A DNA stretch of 64,000 bases from Streptomyces sp. NBC_01451 (GTDB taxonomy: Bacteria > Actinomycetota > Actinomycetes > Streptomycetales > Streptomycetaceae). Below the pieces are notes generated by a model, which searched no databases, was not told the origin of the DNA, and saw nothing but the letters and a program-made list of their open reading frames with translations. Where the stretch lies: assembly GCF_036227485.1 (NCBI RefSeq), contig NZ_CP109479.1, positions 8,866,001 to 8,930,000 of the forward strand. The letters are read 5' to 3'. Numbering within the stretch: the first letter of the stretch is position 1; each line of letters opens with the position of its first letter. This document shows, piece after piece, positions 1 to 8,949 of this stretch. The position numbers were made by a program, and so were the translations under genes.

Positions 1-724
1 CTTGCTGTCGGAACCGAGAGGCTTCAGCGAGTCCCACGATGATCTGAAGGATGGCCTGCGCTCCTTCCCTGGGAGCGACGGTGGCGCCGTCCTGGAGCCG
101 CAGGACGGCTGTGTTGAAGCTGGCGGGGGACATTTGCATGCCGTCGCGGCTGGCGCCCTGTCGTGCCAGGGCGTCGTATCCGGCGAGGTCTTGGAACCGG
201 GTGTTCGTCTGGCTGCCCAGATCGTCTCTGCCGGTGGTCCCGGCCGGCCTGCCCAGAGGTATGTCTCCTTGGCCGTTCCGCAGTCCGGGCTCCAGTGTGA
301 AGAAGTCACCCCATCTCACGTCGCCGACTCCGTTCTCGACGCCCTGGAACCAGCCCACGACGTAGGAGTCCGACCGGCGCATGAACACTCGGATGAACTC
401 GGGCCTGTCCTCGGCGTGCAGGTCGACGCGGATGTGCTCGCTGGTCGCGTCGATGGCGGTGACGTCGACCGGGGCAGCGCCGTCGACGGGAATCCTGCCG
501 CCTCTGATCGCCGCCCTGATGCCATTGATGAGGCCGGTGTAGCCGGTCTTCGCCTCAGACGGCTCACTGCTGATGTGCCAGGTGACGTGCGCGCCGGTCG
601 CGGCGCTGGCGCGAGGGGCGGCGGTGACCACTGCGCCTCCGGCCAGCATGGTGCCGGCCGCTACAGCGATGGCACTGGCGAGAAATGATCTGCGGGGGAG
701 TTGGCCCTGCTGTCCGGTCGTCAC
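1..724 (-). CDS. Secreted ribosome-inactivating protein (rRNA N-glycosidase), C-terminus cut by window edge
   Basis: The visible 241 residues start with a twin-arginine signal (RRSFLAS at 11-17, then a hydrophobic Ala-rich stretch) and continue as a RIP fold. YVVGW at 121-125 matches the first active-site tyrosine region of ricin-type RIPs. AGYDALARQGA near 181-191 matches the second tyrosine region. LAEASRF at 232-238 matches the EAxRF catalytic motif, giving Glu234 and Arg237. RIPs remove one adenine from the sarcin-ricin loop of large-subunit rRNA. The GTG start has AGGAG 5-6 nt upstream. The distal active-site tryptophan lies outside the window. No cognate immunity gene is visible. Family assignment rests on the spacing of three motifs and is fairly sure; the target ribosome is inference. 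Confidence 0.82.
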   Translation of the reverse strand, partial: MTTGQQGQLPRRSFLASAIAVAAGTMLAGGAVVTAAPRASAATGAHVTWHISSEPSEAKTGYTGLINGIRAAIRGGRIPVDGAAPVDVTAIDATSEHIRVDLHAEDRPEFIRVFMRRSDSYVVGWFQGVENGVGDVRWGDFFTLEPGLRNGQGDIPLGRPAGTTGRDDLGSQTNTRFQDLAGYDALARQGASRDGMQMSPASFNTAVLRLQDGATVAPREGAQAILQIIVGLAEASRFRQQ

Positions 725-964
725 TTGAGCTCCTTTGGCTTGATGATCGATTCATTGGCTGGTCGCAGTGTGCGAGGGTTGCTGATCTTGACGGTGACGT
801 TCTTGCCGGTATGGAAGGCCAGGCTCTGCGGGCCGTGTCCCCGGCACCGACTGGCCTTCGACCGCTGTCGGCAGGTCGCGCGGACGTCCCGCTGAGCGCA
901 GGCCGGAGGCCCGCAGCGCGGATGAGTGGCCATAGCGAGCCGGCACGCCGCTGAGTCGAATGAG

Positions 965-2266
965 TTATCGACTTGCTCGGGTGAAAAGGTCGTTGATGGT
1001 CTGAGCGGAGCGGAGAAGTTCGAACCGGAAATCTCCGTCCGCGTCGGTGCGGACGCCGTAGACCGCGGGTTCGGGCAGAGTGTTGAAGTGGTAGGGGGCG
1101 GAGAAGCAGTAGGCGCCAGTGTCGAGGAGCGCCACGATGTCGCCCGGTACGAGTGCGGGCAGGGGGCGGGCTCGGGCGATCAGGTCTCCGGCGAAGCAGA
1201 GGGGGCCCGCGATGTCCTGGGCCACCAGCGGTCCGATCTTGGCGGTGCCGTTGGGGTGGTGTGCGGCGATGCGCAAGGGCCAGGAGTCGGGCTGGAACAC
1301 GGTGCGTGCGGCGACCTGGGCGCCGGCATGGGTGATCGCGATCGGGCGTTGCCCAGATGTCTTGGTGTACTCGACGTAGGCGGCGGTGAATCCGTTCTTG
1401 GAGAGCAGGGAGTGACCGAACTCGGTGGCCATCCGGTACTCGCCGGTGAACAGGGCCGGTGCGTGGGCGCGCAGCTTGGCAACGTAGGTATCGAAGCCGG
1501 GGGCTGTGTGGTCAGTGTCGAAGTCGACCGGAAGTCCGCCGCCGATGTCGATACCGGTGATCTGCCGCCGACCGAGTTCGGCGTTGACCTTCTCGGCGAA
1601 CGCGACGGTCTTCGCTATGCCCTGGGCGATCAGGTCGAGCGGACAGCCCTGTGATCCGACGTGTGTGTGCACCCAGGTCAGCCAGGGATGTTCCTGGTAC
1701 GCCTGCACGAGGCGCTCCACGTTGCCGTCGTCTTCCAGCGCGATACCGAACTTGGATGTCGCGGTCGCTGTGCTGCTCGCCGAGATCGAGCCGGCGCCGA
1801 CCTGCGGGTTGATGCGTACGCCGATCTGCGAGGTCGACGAACGGGTGGCAAGGATGTCGGCGATGCGGGCCAGCTCCTGGAAGCTGTCGGCGTTGACCGT
1901 GACACCCAGCTCCAGTGCCTGGAAGAGCTCGGCGCGTGTCTTCGCCGGCGAGTCGAACACGATGTGTTCCGGCGTGAAGCCAGCGGCCAGTGCCTGGGCG
2001 AGTTCCCCGGCGCTGGCCACTTCGCAGCCCATGCCGAGCCCCCGGAGCTCCGCGAGCAACGGCACCAACGGATTGGCCTTGGCCGCGAACGCGTGGAGCA
2101 CGGCCACCGAGTCCGGAAAGGCTTCCTGGAGCGCGGCGACGCTGCCGGCGACACCGTCGAGGTCGACGAACCCTGCCAGCAACGCGTCGTCGCGATCGAT
2201 GAGCCGCTGTCGTACCGCGGCTGTAAGGATGCGTTCTCGCCGCTGTGCTACCTGAGTGCCGGTCAC
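965..2266 (-). CDS. PLP-dependent fold-type III decarboxylase (LysA/ornithine-decarboxylase-like)
   Basis: A 433-residue alanine-racemase-fold enzyme. The PLP lysine is in FAAKANP near residue 58. GVRINPQVG, HTHVGSQG and DIGGGLPVDF are the usual barrel phosphate-binding and substrate motifs. LLDTGAYCFS near the C-terminus carries the cysteine-region residues of diaminopimelate/ornithine decarboxylases. It probably decarboxylates an amino acid, but the substrate cannot be read from sequence. It is not obviously the housekeeping lysA. The GTG start has GGAAGG 6-7 nt upstream; an in-frame extension to 2401 lacks such a site. It lies downstream of, and in the same orientation as, the PucR-type regulator, with about 210 nt between. 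Confidence 0.82.
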   Translation of the reverse strand: MTGTQVAQRRERILTAAVRQRLIDRDDALLAGFVDLDGVAGSVAALQEAFPDSVAVLHAFAAKANPLVPLLAELRGLGMGCEVASAGELAQALAAGFTPEHIVFDSPAKTRAELFQALELGVTVNADSFQELARIADILATRSSTSQIGVRINPQVGAGSISASSTATATSKFGIALEDDGNVERLVQAYQEHPWLTWVHTHVGSQGCPLDLIAQGIAKTVAFAEKVNAELGRRQITGIDIGGGLPVDFDTDHTAPGFDTYVAKLRAHAPALFTGEYRMATEFGHSLLSKNGFTAAYVEYTKTSGQRPIAITHAGAQVAARTVFQPDSWPLRIAAHHPNGTAKIGPLVAQDIAGPLCFAGDLIARARPLPALVPGDIVALLDTGAYCFSAPYHFNTLPEPAVYGVRTDADGDFRFELLRSAQTINDLFTRASR

Positions 2267-2476
2267 CGTGCACCTTCCTTGGAGTCGAAGTGCGTGCCCG
2301 GGCACGCCGGGCGCTGCGACCCCCAGGTTGCCGCGCTGGTTAAAATTGCGTCTTCGTCCCGGTGCCCAGACTTCTCGGTGGTAAGTGGGACCAGCCGACA
2401 AGGCCCGGTGAGTGACCGTCTCTGCGTTGTGCCGGGGGACGAAGGCGACCCGTCGCGGTGGTGCGCGGCGACAACC

Positions 2477-4135
2477 TCAGCCGTTGTCGGCGTCGTCGTT
2501 TCGCATGAGACGCAGCTGCAGTTGGGCCAGGAGCCGCGCATCGGGGTCGTCCAGCTCGATACCGCACACCTCACGCACCCGACGGATGCGGTAGCGGAGA
2601 GTGTTGGGATGGACGCCCAGCGCCCGGGAAGCCGCAGGTACGTCGGAGAATTGGTCGAGGTAGGCGCGCAGTGTGTCGACCAGGGTGCCGCCGTGCTCGG
2701 CGTCGTACGCCGCCAGCCTCGTCACCGGCAGCTCCATTGGCAGCCGCACCTCGCGCAGCGTATCCACGATGTGCAGCATCGCCACCGCCTCGGCAACCTC
2801 GCCCACCCGTGCGACCGCGCGTGGGCCTTCGCGGGACAGCAGTGCGCGCAGCGCAAGGTCGGCTGTCCGCCGGGACTCGGCAGCCTGGTGCAGGTTCGTC
2901 GTCACCTCCCCGAGACCGACGCGCACCTGCGCACTGATGGCGGCCGACAGCTGCCCGGCAAGGGCCTCACCGAGCCGCGCCACCTGTGCTGCGGCGCGCC
3001 GAGGCTCCGGAGCCAGGTCACCCAGCAGCACATGCACACCACCGGCGACAGCCATCACGACAGCCTCATGCCCGTGCGCGGCACACTGCACGGCCACCAG
3101 ATCCGGTACACGGTCTTCGTGCCACCCGATGCCTTGTCCCGGCACGGCGTGCACCGCCAGGACCGCATAGCGACCATCGATGGGCAGGGCGGTGCGTGCC
3201 GCCAGCGCCTCGGCGGATCCCGAACCCTCCAGCAATGCACGCGCCATCTCCTGTACCACCTGTACCTGCCCGGCCCGGCGGGAACGGTGATGGAGAAGAT
3301 GCGGTGCTGCTGCACGTGCGGCCGCACGCAAGTCCTCTTCGGCCGTCTTCGGCAACGGTCGCCCTGCGGCCGCCACCCAGATCGACCCCAACGCCTCTCC
3401 ACCTGCAGTAACCGCGACGACCAACCGTTCGGGCAGATCTTCTTCAGCCGGGCGGCGCACCACATCCCCCGACCCCCACAACAGACGGAAGAAGCCGGTC
3501 TCTCGCATCACGGCAACCGCCGCATCTGGCACGCGGCGACCGAGGATGGTCCGTCGGCGGATGTCGTCCACGTCCTCATCTGTGGATGAGTAGGAGAGCA
3601 CCCGGGACTGGAGGTCCTCGATCGTCACCGCCCCACCGACCATCGTGGCCACAGCATCGGCCAACCCCTCCAGATCCCCCAGGGTCACCTGCGCGATCTG
3701 AGGATCGGCCAGGCAGCCGACAGCGGTCAGCCCCGCTCGCAGCACGCCCACCAGCTGTGCCCAGGTGACCCACGGGGTGCGAAAGAGGACCGCCACACCC
3801 GCTTCCGTGGCGGTCGAACGCACTTCCGGACAGGACTGGCCGGGTCGGTTCGCACCGAAGATCACTGCCACGGCCCCCGACTGGCCGGCTGCTCGGATCA
3901 CGTCGACAGCAGTGCTCGACTGCGGTTCCACCCCGACGGCCAGCAGGATCTGTCCCGGCAACATCGTCGGCTCCAGCACATCCCACACGACCACGCCCTG
4001 CACAGGAACCTCCAGGCCGCGTGGAGCTGCATATAGCTCCACGACCCCATCTCCCACCACCGACAGCAGGGCGTCCAGCGTCGGACCGGGCGTCCCCGAG
4101 GACTCATGGGACGGGGAAGCACTACCTGACGGCAT
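2477..4135 (-). CDS. PucR-family transcriptional regulator
   Basis: A 552-residue protein with an N-terminal PucR-type sensory region, a degenerate central GGDEF-like (CdaR) region and a C-terminal helix-turn-helix around residues 500-525 (SRALGVHPNTLRYRIRRV). PucR/CdaR proteins usually activate purine, sugar-acid or amino-acid catabolic genes in response to a metabolite. The nearest gene in the same orientation is the PLP decarboxylase, so control of that gene is the simplest inference. Length is normal for the family and nothing appears broken. The ligand is unknown. Confidence 0.85.
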   Translation of the reverse strand: MPSGSASPSHESSGTPGPTLDALLSVVGDGVVELYAAPRGLEVPVQGVVVWDVLEPTMLPGQILLAVGVEPQSSTAVDVIRAAGQSGAVAVIFGANRPGQSCPEVRSTATEAGVAVLFRTPWVTWAQLVGVLRAGLTAVGCLADPQIAQVTLGDLEGLADAVATMVGGAVTIEDLQSRVLSYSSTDEDVDDIRRRTILGRRVPDAAVAVMRETGFFRLLWGSGDVVRRPAEEDLPERLVVAVTAGGEALGSIWVAAAGRPLPKTAEEDLRAAARAAAPHLLHHRSRRAGQVQVVQEMARALLEGSGSAEALAARTALPIDGRYAVLAVHAVPGQGIGWHEDRVPDLVAVQCAAHGHEAVVMAVAGGVHVLLGDLAPEPRRAAAQVARLGEALAGQLSAAISAQVRVGLGEVTTNLHQAAESRRTADLALRALLSREGPRAVARVGEVAEAVAMLHIVDTLREVRLPMELPVTRLAAYDAEHGGTLVDTLRAYLDQFSDVPAASRALGVHPNTLRYRIRRVREVCGIELDDPDARLLAQLQLRLMRNDDADNG

Positions 4136-4259
4136 CAGCAGCCCCTGTACTGAAGATCACGACACTAGCCATGGGAGCGAATTGTGGTCTATGCCAGCCT
4201 ACGGCTTTGTAGGTCAGTTTTGGGCTCTGGCGGCGATCACGGGGAGCCGTCACGGTTGG

Positions 4260-4565
4260 TTACTGAAGCAGGGTCAGCTTCCGGAGCAGTTCGAATTCGG
4301 CGCGCCCGTATAGCTGCCTTTTGTTGCGATTGGCGGCACCTTCCGTGCCGCCGGAGCTCCAGGACAGGGTGAGGCCGGCGGTGACAGCGTCGAAGTCGCT
4401 GTTCATGCTGCGGGCGTAGCCGGTCAGTCCGGGCAGGTCGTCCCGGACGACGGTGTCGATCCAGTCGGGGAGCAGGGCTCCGAGGTGGCAGGTGGGGATC
4501 TCGCCGAAGTCGCGGATGTGCTGGTGAGCAGCCTCCAGTTCGGGGCATCGGGCCAGGACCGACTG
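4260..4565 (-). pseudogene. C-terminal remnant of an ISL3-family transposase
   Basis: On the minus strand an open stretch ends in TAA. It carries the characteristic ISL3 tail: WSSGGTEGAANRNKRQLYGR, where the last catalytic Glu (in GTEG) precedes the N-R-x-K-R-x-x-Y-G-R-A signature, then FELLRKLTLLQ. About 100 residues remain. The N-terminal zinc-finger and the first two catalytic acids are absent. No terminal inverted repeats were found, so this is a dead fragment, not a mobile copy. It abuts other element debris. Confidence 0.75.
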
Positions 4566-4799
4566 TGGTCGGGAGGCCGACAGCCCCTCTACGCCCCCGA
4601 CGCCGCCGGTGTTGCCCGCGCCCGACGGCAGGGCCGCGCGCGTGCCGCCGGACCGACAAGCCGTCCGGCCGGGGACATGGGGAGGGCATCGCAGGGCTCA
4701 GTGATCTTCCTCCGGGTTCCTTTTGTCCCACTTAATGCTCGGCATTCACCGCTCGCGTACCCCGAACGTCCCGCACCGCCTGACGGGGATCGTGGGAAG

Positions 4800-5252
4800 G
4801 AAGTTCGTCAGCGCGGTTCGCACCGTCTGCGGGCCGCCGGTCCGGCTGTTCACGACTTCCTGATGGAAGAGGGGTTGCGGGAATCCAACCCGGTCGGCCG
4901 GGGGCGGTACACCCCCGGCCGACGCAGTGGCGGTCAGCAGCGCGGTCTGGTGCCCCGGCTGACGAAGCTGTCGTGGATTCCCGGCGAACAGCAGTGGCTG
5001 AGCGTCCTGGAGGTGGCCAAACGCGAGCCGGTACGTAGCCGTCTGATGCTCGCCTTGGCCTACGACGCGGCACTTCGCCGCGAGGAACTGTGCTCGCTAC
5101 GGACCGACGACGTCGATCCGGCCCACCGCACGCTGCGGATACGGGCGGAAACGACGAAGAACCGGCTGGAGCGGGTGTTACCCTACTCGGCCTCGACGGG
5201 GGTGCTGGTGTCGGACTACCTCGCCCACCGCGCCCGGAACAGCCGGGCCTGA
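4800..5252 (+). pseudogene. Tyrosine recombinase (phage-type integrase) fragment
   Basis: Reads as the end of an N-terminal core-binding domain (VHDFLMEEGLRESNP), a linker, and the first part of a catalytic domain. MLALAYDAALRREELCSLR contains the first catalytic arginine and its R-x-E-E-L/I context. The remaining H-x-x-R and Tyr boxes are missing. The reading frame stops at TGA 5250-5252 and, without changing frame, continues as a different protein (OLD-type ATPase). That suggests a deletion junction at or just before the stop. Confidence 0.7.
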
Positions 5253-6230
5253 GGTCCGCACCGGGTCTCGGTCACCACCCGGACCGGACCGGACGGCAAC
5301 GGCCCCGCCCTGGACGGCGCCGCACGCGAACTCCTGCGCGCCACCTACCTGCGCCCCCTTCGCGATGCGGAGGCGGAACTGCGCTCGGGCCGCGGATCAC
5401 GACTGTCCCAGATCCTCGCCGGCTACCCGGCGATGAAGGACCAGGGCATCGATGATTACGACCCCGAGGGCGACGCCCCTCCGTCCAATCTGGTGGGGAT
5501 CCTGCGCCGCGCCGAGCACGACATCCGCGACAACAGTGCCGTCTCGGGTGTGAGCCAGGACATCAACTCGGCTTACCTGCAGCGGTTCGCCATCGGCGAC
5601 GATGTCCTGCGCGCCAAGATCAGCGTCGCTACAGACGCGACGCTGGCCCGCGCGCTGGAACGGCTCGAACTGAATCTCTTCGCCGAGTCCGACGACTGGA
5701 CGCGCCGCGGGCTCGGCTACAACAATGCCTTGTTCATGGCCGCGGAGCTCCTCCTGCTGGGCAAGAGCGAACTGGCACCCCTGCTGCTGGTCGAGGAGCC
5801 CGAGGCGCACCTCCATCCCCAGCTCCAGACCCGGATCATGGACTTGCTCCGCGACAAGGCTCAGGGGCCGCAGGAAGGTGGCAGGGCCCCGGTCCAGGTC
5901 ATCCTCACCACCCACGCCCCAACCTTGCCGCGTCTACGTCCGTCGAGTGCCTGACCCTCGTCGTCCGGGACGCACTTTCCCGCTGCGGCGCGGTATCACG
6001 CGCCTGACCGGCGAGGATTACGCGTTCCTGACCCGGTTCCTGGACGTCACCAAGGCCAACATGTTCTTCGCCCGGGGGCTGGCGATGGTCGAGGGCGACG
6101 CCGAGGCGATCTTCCTGCCCGCTCTCGCTGCCGTCCTGGGCATGCCCTTCAACGAGCACGGCGTCAGCGTGGTCAAGGTCGGCCACGTCGGGCTGTTCCG
6201 GTACAGCCGTGTCTTCCAGCGGCCTGTTCA
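5253..6230 (+). pseudogene. OLD-family ATPase/TOPRIM endonuclease remnant, frameshifted
   Basis: The piece lacks the N-terminal Walker A part. It retains the ABC-like signature half (LLLVEEPEAHLHPQLQ, then VILTTHAP), which is the Walker B and switch histidine of AAA/OLD ATPases. After THAP the frame shifts: the continuation (NLAASTSVECLTL) reads in another frame, and a second shift is needed to reach RLTGEDYAFL and GLAMVEGDAEAIFLPAL, the TOPRIM motif. It breaks off near RYSRVFQR. OLD proteins are nucleases of phage-exclusion and defence systems. This copy cannot be functional. Confidence 0.75.
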
Positions 6231-6289
6231 AGGCCACCTTCAAGGCCCTGCCTCGATGGTGGAACCGCCGGTGACCGAACTTGATAGGG

Positions 6290-6329
6290 CCAACTTTGGT
6301 ATGTTCATTTTTGGACGCACCAAAATTGG
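6290..6329. repeat. Imperfect inverted repeat upstream of the ATPase gene
   Basis: Arms CCAACTTTGGT (6290-6300) and ACCAAAATTGG (6319-6329) pair at 10 of 11 positions across an 18-nt loop. The segment is AT-rich against a very GC-rich background. It sits at the junction between the OLD remnant and the ATPase start. It could be an operator or promoter element, or the end of an inserted element; there is no run of T typical of a factor-independent terminator. Confidence 0.45.
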
Positions 6330-6352
6330 CTGTATTGGGTGGGTGGCTGGAC

Positions 6353-7774
6353 GTGGGCGATTTCATCGGGCGGGATCGGGAGCTCGCGGCTCTGGACCGG
6401 ATGCTCAAGCGGGTCGAGGCGGGTGGCCGCGGTGGGCGGCCGGGCAAGGCGATGCTGATCCGCGGGCGGCGGCGGGTGGGGAAGTCCCGGCTCGTCGAGG
6501 AGTTCATCGAGCGCGCCGGGCTGCCCAGTCTGTTCTTCACGGCCTCGGCCCAGGCCGGAGCGGAGGCGGATCTGCGGCTGTTCGTCGAGGCGGCGGCCGA
6601 GTCTGACCTGCCCGGCGCCGAGGCGGTGGGCGGGCAGTCGCCCGGTACCTGGGACGCGGCCTTTCACCTTCTTGTCGCCGCGCTGCCGGACGACCGGCCG
6701 AGTGTCGTTGTATTCGACGAGATGCCCTATCTGATCAAGAACGATCCGGGCTTCGAGGGCACCTTGCAGAAGTTCTTCGACCGGGAACTGGCCAGGCGGC
6801 CGGTGCTGCTGCTCTGTGTCGGTTCCGACCTGGCGATGATGGAGCGGCTCAACGACTACGACCGGCCCTTCCACCAGCGCGGTACGGAAATGGTGGTGCC
6901 GCCGCTCAGCCCGGCCGATGTGGCGGACATGCTTGGACTCCCGCCGGCCGACGCGTTCGATGCCTTTCTCGTCTGTGGCGGGCTGCCTCTGGTCCTGGAG
7001 GAGTGGCCACGCGGCGCGGGGGTCTTCGACTACCTGGCCGACGTGGTGACCGATCCGACCTCGGCCCTCATCGTCAGCGCGGAGCGGTCCCTGGCCGCGG
7101 AGTTCCCGGCCGACGCCCAGGCACGCCTGGTGCTCGGGGCGATCGGCTCCGGGGAGCGGACACACACGCTGATCGGCCGGGCTGCGGGCGGCCTGCCCGC
7201 CACCACCCTGCGGCGCTCCCTGCAGCTCCTGGGTGCGAAGCGGGTGGTGGAGGCCGTCACGCCGCTGTCCACACGCCCTTCGAAGGAGACCCGCTACTAC
7301 GTAGCCGATCCGCATCTGCGCTTCTGGCTGGCCTTCCTGGGGCCGTATCTGTCCGAGATCGAGCGCGGCAGGGGCGACCTGACTCTTGAGCGGCTGCGCC
7401 GGTCGTGGACGGCCTGGCGCGGGCGGGCCGTCGAGCCGGTGGTGCGGGACGCCCTGTTCAGGATGCGCGCGGACGGTCTGCCCGAGGAGACGGGCGCGGT
7501 GGGCGGCTACTGGACCCGCAGCAACGACCCCGAGATCGACATCGTCGCGGCCGACCGGGGCCCGATCGCCAAGCGCATCACGGCGGTCGGCTCCGTGAAA
7601 TGGCTGGAGAACCGCCCGTTCGACGCCCACGACCTGGCCCGCCTGCTGGTTCACCGCTCGCAACTGCCCGGGGCGAACGAGCAGACCCCGCTCCTCGCGG
7701 TGGCGCGGAGCGGGGTCTCGGTGGACGGGGTGCGGGCGGTGGGGCCCGAGGAGCTCATCACCGCTTGGCGGTGA
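6353..7774 (+). CDS. ATP-binding protein, archaeal-ATPase/DUF234 type
   Basis: A 473-residue STAND/AAA-like ATPase. FIGRDRELAALDR opens the protein, IRGRRRVGKSRL is the Walker A loop and VVFDEMPYLIK is Walker B. SDLAMMERL corresponds to the sensor region, and a winged-helix/DUF234 C-terminus contains RYYVADPHLRFW. DUF234 ATPases have no defined biochemical role but recur near mobile and toxin-antitoxin-like loci. The GTG at 6353 places FIGRDRE at the usual distance from the N-terminus; an upstream TTG at 6281 would add 24 unlikely residues. It is intact although surrounded by broken mobile genes. Confidence 0.8.
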   Translation: MGDFIGRDRELAALDRMLKRVEAGGRGGRPGKAMLIRGRRRVGKSRLVEEFIERAGLPSLFFTASAQAGAEADLRLFVEAAAESDLPGAEAVGGQSPGTWDAAFHLLVAALPDDRPSVVVFDEMPYLIKNDPGFEGTLQKFFDRELARRPVLLLCVGSDLAMMERLNDYDRPFHQRGTEMVVPPLSPADVADMLGLPPADAFDAFLVCGGLPLVLEEWPRGAGVFDYLADVVTDPTSALIVSAERSLAAEFPADAQARLVLGAIGSGERTHTLIGRAAGGLPATTLRRSLQLLGAKRVVEAVTPLSTRPSKETRYYVADPHLRFWLAFLGPYLSEIERGRGDLTLERLRRSWTAWRGRAVEPVVRDALFRMRADGLPEETGAVGGYWTRSNDPEIDIVAADRGPIAKRITAVGSVKWLENRPFDAHDLARLLVHRSQLPGANEQTPLLAVARSGVSVDGVRAVGPEELITAWR

Positions 7775-7921
7775 CGGTGGTCATGTCAGCGCCGTCAGGG
7801 GCACTGCGGGTGCCGAGAAAACATCCGCCCAGGTCGCGGCCTTGACCGCCGATCTCTGGCCGTGCCCCAGCACACCCAGTCTCTTCACGTGCACAGGCGT
7901 GTACACCATCATGATTCTTTC

Positions 7922-8435
7922 GTGCTGCTGCGCTTGACCTATCTCGCGGCGACCAACACCCTGGCACTCCTGCACCTTCTGTCGATGAGCGACCGCGACA
8001 AGGACATCGAGATCCTGGCGCTGCGCCACCAGCTGCTGGTCCTGCAGCGTCAGGTTGGCAAACCCACGTTCACCGCCGCCGACCGTGCCGTCCTCGCCGG
8101 CCTGCTCCACCACCTCCCGATGGACAAGCTGCGGCACCTCTTGCTGCTGGTACGTCCAGACACCATCCTGCGATGGCACCGTGACCTTCTCAAGCGACGC
8201 CATGCTGCGGCCTACGTGCCCAAGCGCCGCGGCCGCCCGCCTACCGTCCGCTCGATCCGCACCCTCGTCCTGCGCCTCGCCCGGGAGAATCCCTCATGGG
8301 GATATCGCCGGATCCACGGTGAACTCGCGGCTCTCGGCGTCAAGGTCGCCGCCTCCACCGTCTGGGAGATCCTCCGCGCGCACGGCATCCTGCCTGCACC
8401 CGAACGACAGAACACGACCTGGGCCGACTTACTTC
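7922..8435 (+). pseudogene. Truncated IS transposase (integrase-core type), N-terminal half
   Basis: The fragment reads MSDRDKDIEILALRHQL and TILRWHRDLLKRRH, then GYRRIHGELAALG and STVWEILRAHGI. This is the N-terminal helix-turn-helix region of the IS3/IS481-like transposases common in Streptomyces. The homology ends where the rve catalytic core (D-D-E) should begin, after about 170 residues, and sequence of a different protein takes over. A GTG start at 7922 is plausible. It cannot transpose by itself. Confidence 0.78.
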
Positions 8436-8445
8436 GCAGCCGCGT

Positions 8446-8949
8446 TCCACGTACGGCGACAACACCCTCAAGCCCGAAGACCGCCTCGCCCGACTGCTTC
8501 TCCTCCTTTTCGCCCAAGGGCCGTCGGCGATCCACCGGTTGACCACCGAGGACGTCGAGGTCGGCGTCCAGGAAGTACGTCTCCACCTCGGCGACGCCCC
8601 CGTCCAGTTGCCCGAGCCCGTCGCCCACCTCGCCCGCACCGTCGCGGCGAACCGCAAGGGCCACGCGACCATCGGCGCCCTGACACCATCTCGATGGCTC
8701 TTCCCCGGCGGACAGCCCGGACGGCCGATCAGCACCACACAGCTGACACAGCGGCTCAACCGGCTCGGGCTCCGTCCCAATCAGGCCCGCAGCACGGCGC
8801 TCTTCCAACTCGCCACCGAGATCCCCGCCGCGATCCTCGCCCGCACCCTGGGCATCCACACCGACGTCGCCGTCGCCTGGCAGCGACTCTCCGCAGGCGA
8901 CTGGGCCACCTACGCCGCCGAGATCAGCCAGCGGGCGAGGCCGACGTGA
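8446..8949 (+). pseudogene. C-terminal remnant of a tyrosine-recombinase-like protein
   Basis: From TLKPEDRLARLLLLLF onward the sequence resembles the back half of Streptomyces site-specific-recombinase-like proteins: IHRLTTEDVEV, a long basic linker, SRWLFPG, ISTTQLTQRLNRLG, then ARSTALFQLATEIPAAILARTLGIH. The last stretch replaces the canonical H-x-L-R-H box. It is fused, out of frame, to the truncated transposase upstream and has no start of its own. Its 3' end overlaps the converging nucleotidyltransferase gene by 26 nt. Confidence 0.6.

Noticed and set aside
965..2401. Start of the decarboxylase at 2401
   Set aside because: The extra 45 residues are basic and unlike the family's N-terminus; GTG 2266 has a good ribosome-binding site.
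1661..3589. A 642-codon + strand open frame antisense to the decarboxylase and PucR genes
   Set aside because: Composition is Arg/His/Gly/Val-rich without motifs, and the opposite strand encodes two clear families. It is a high-GC shadow frame.
5253..6230. Intact OLD-type defence nuclease
   Set aside because: The Walker A half is missing and two frameshifts are needed to connect the ATPase and TOPRIM parts.
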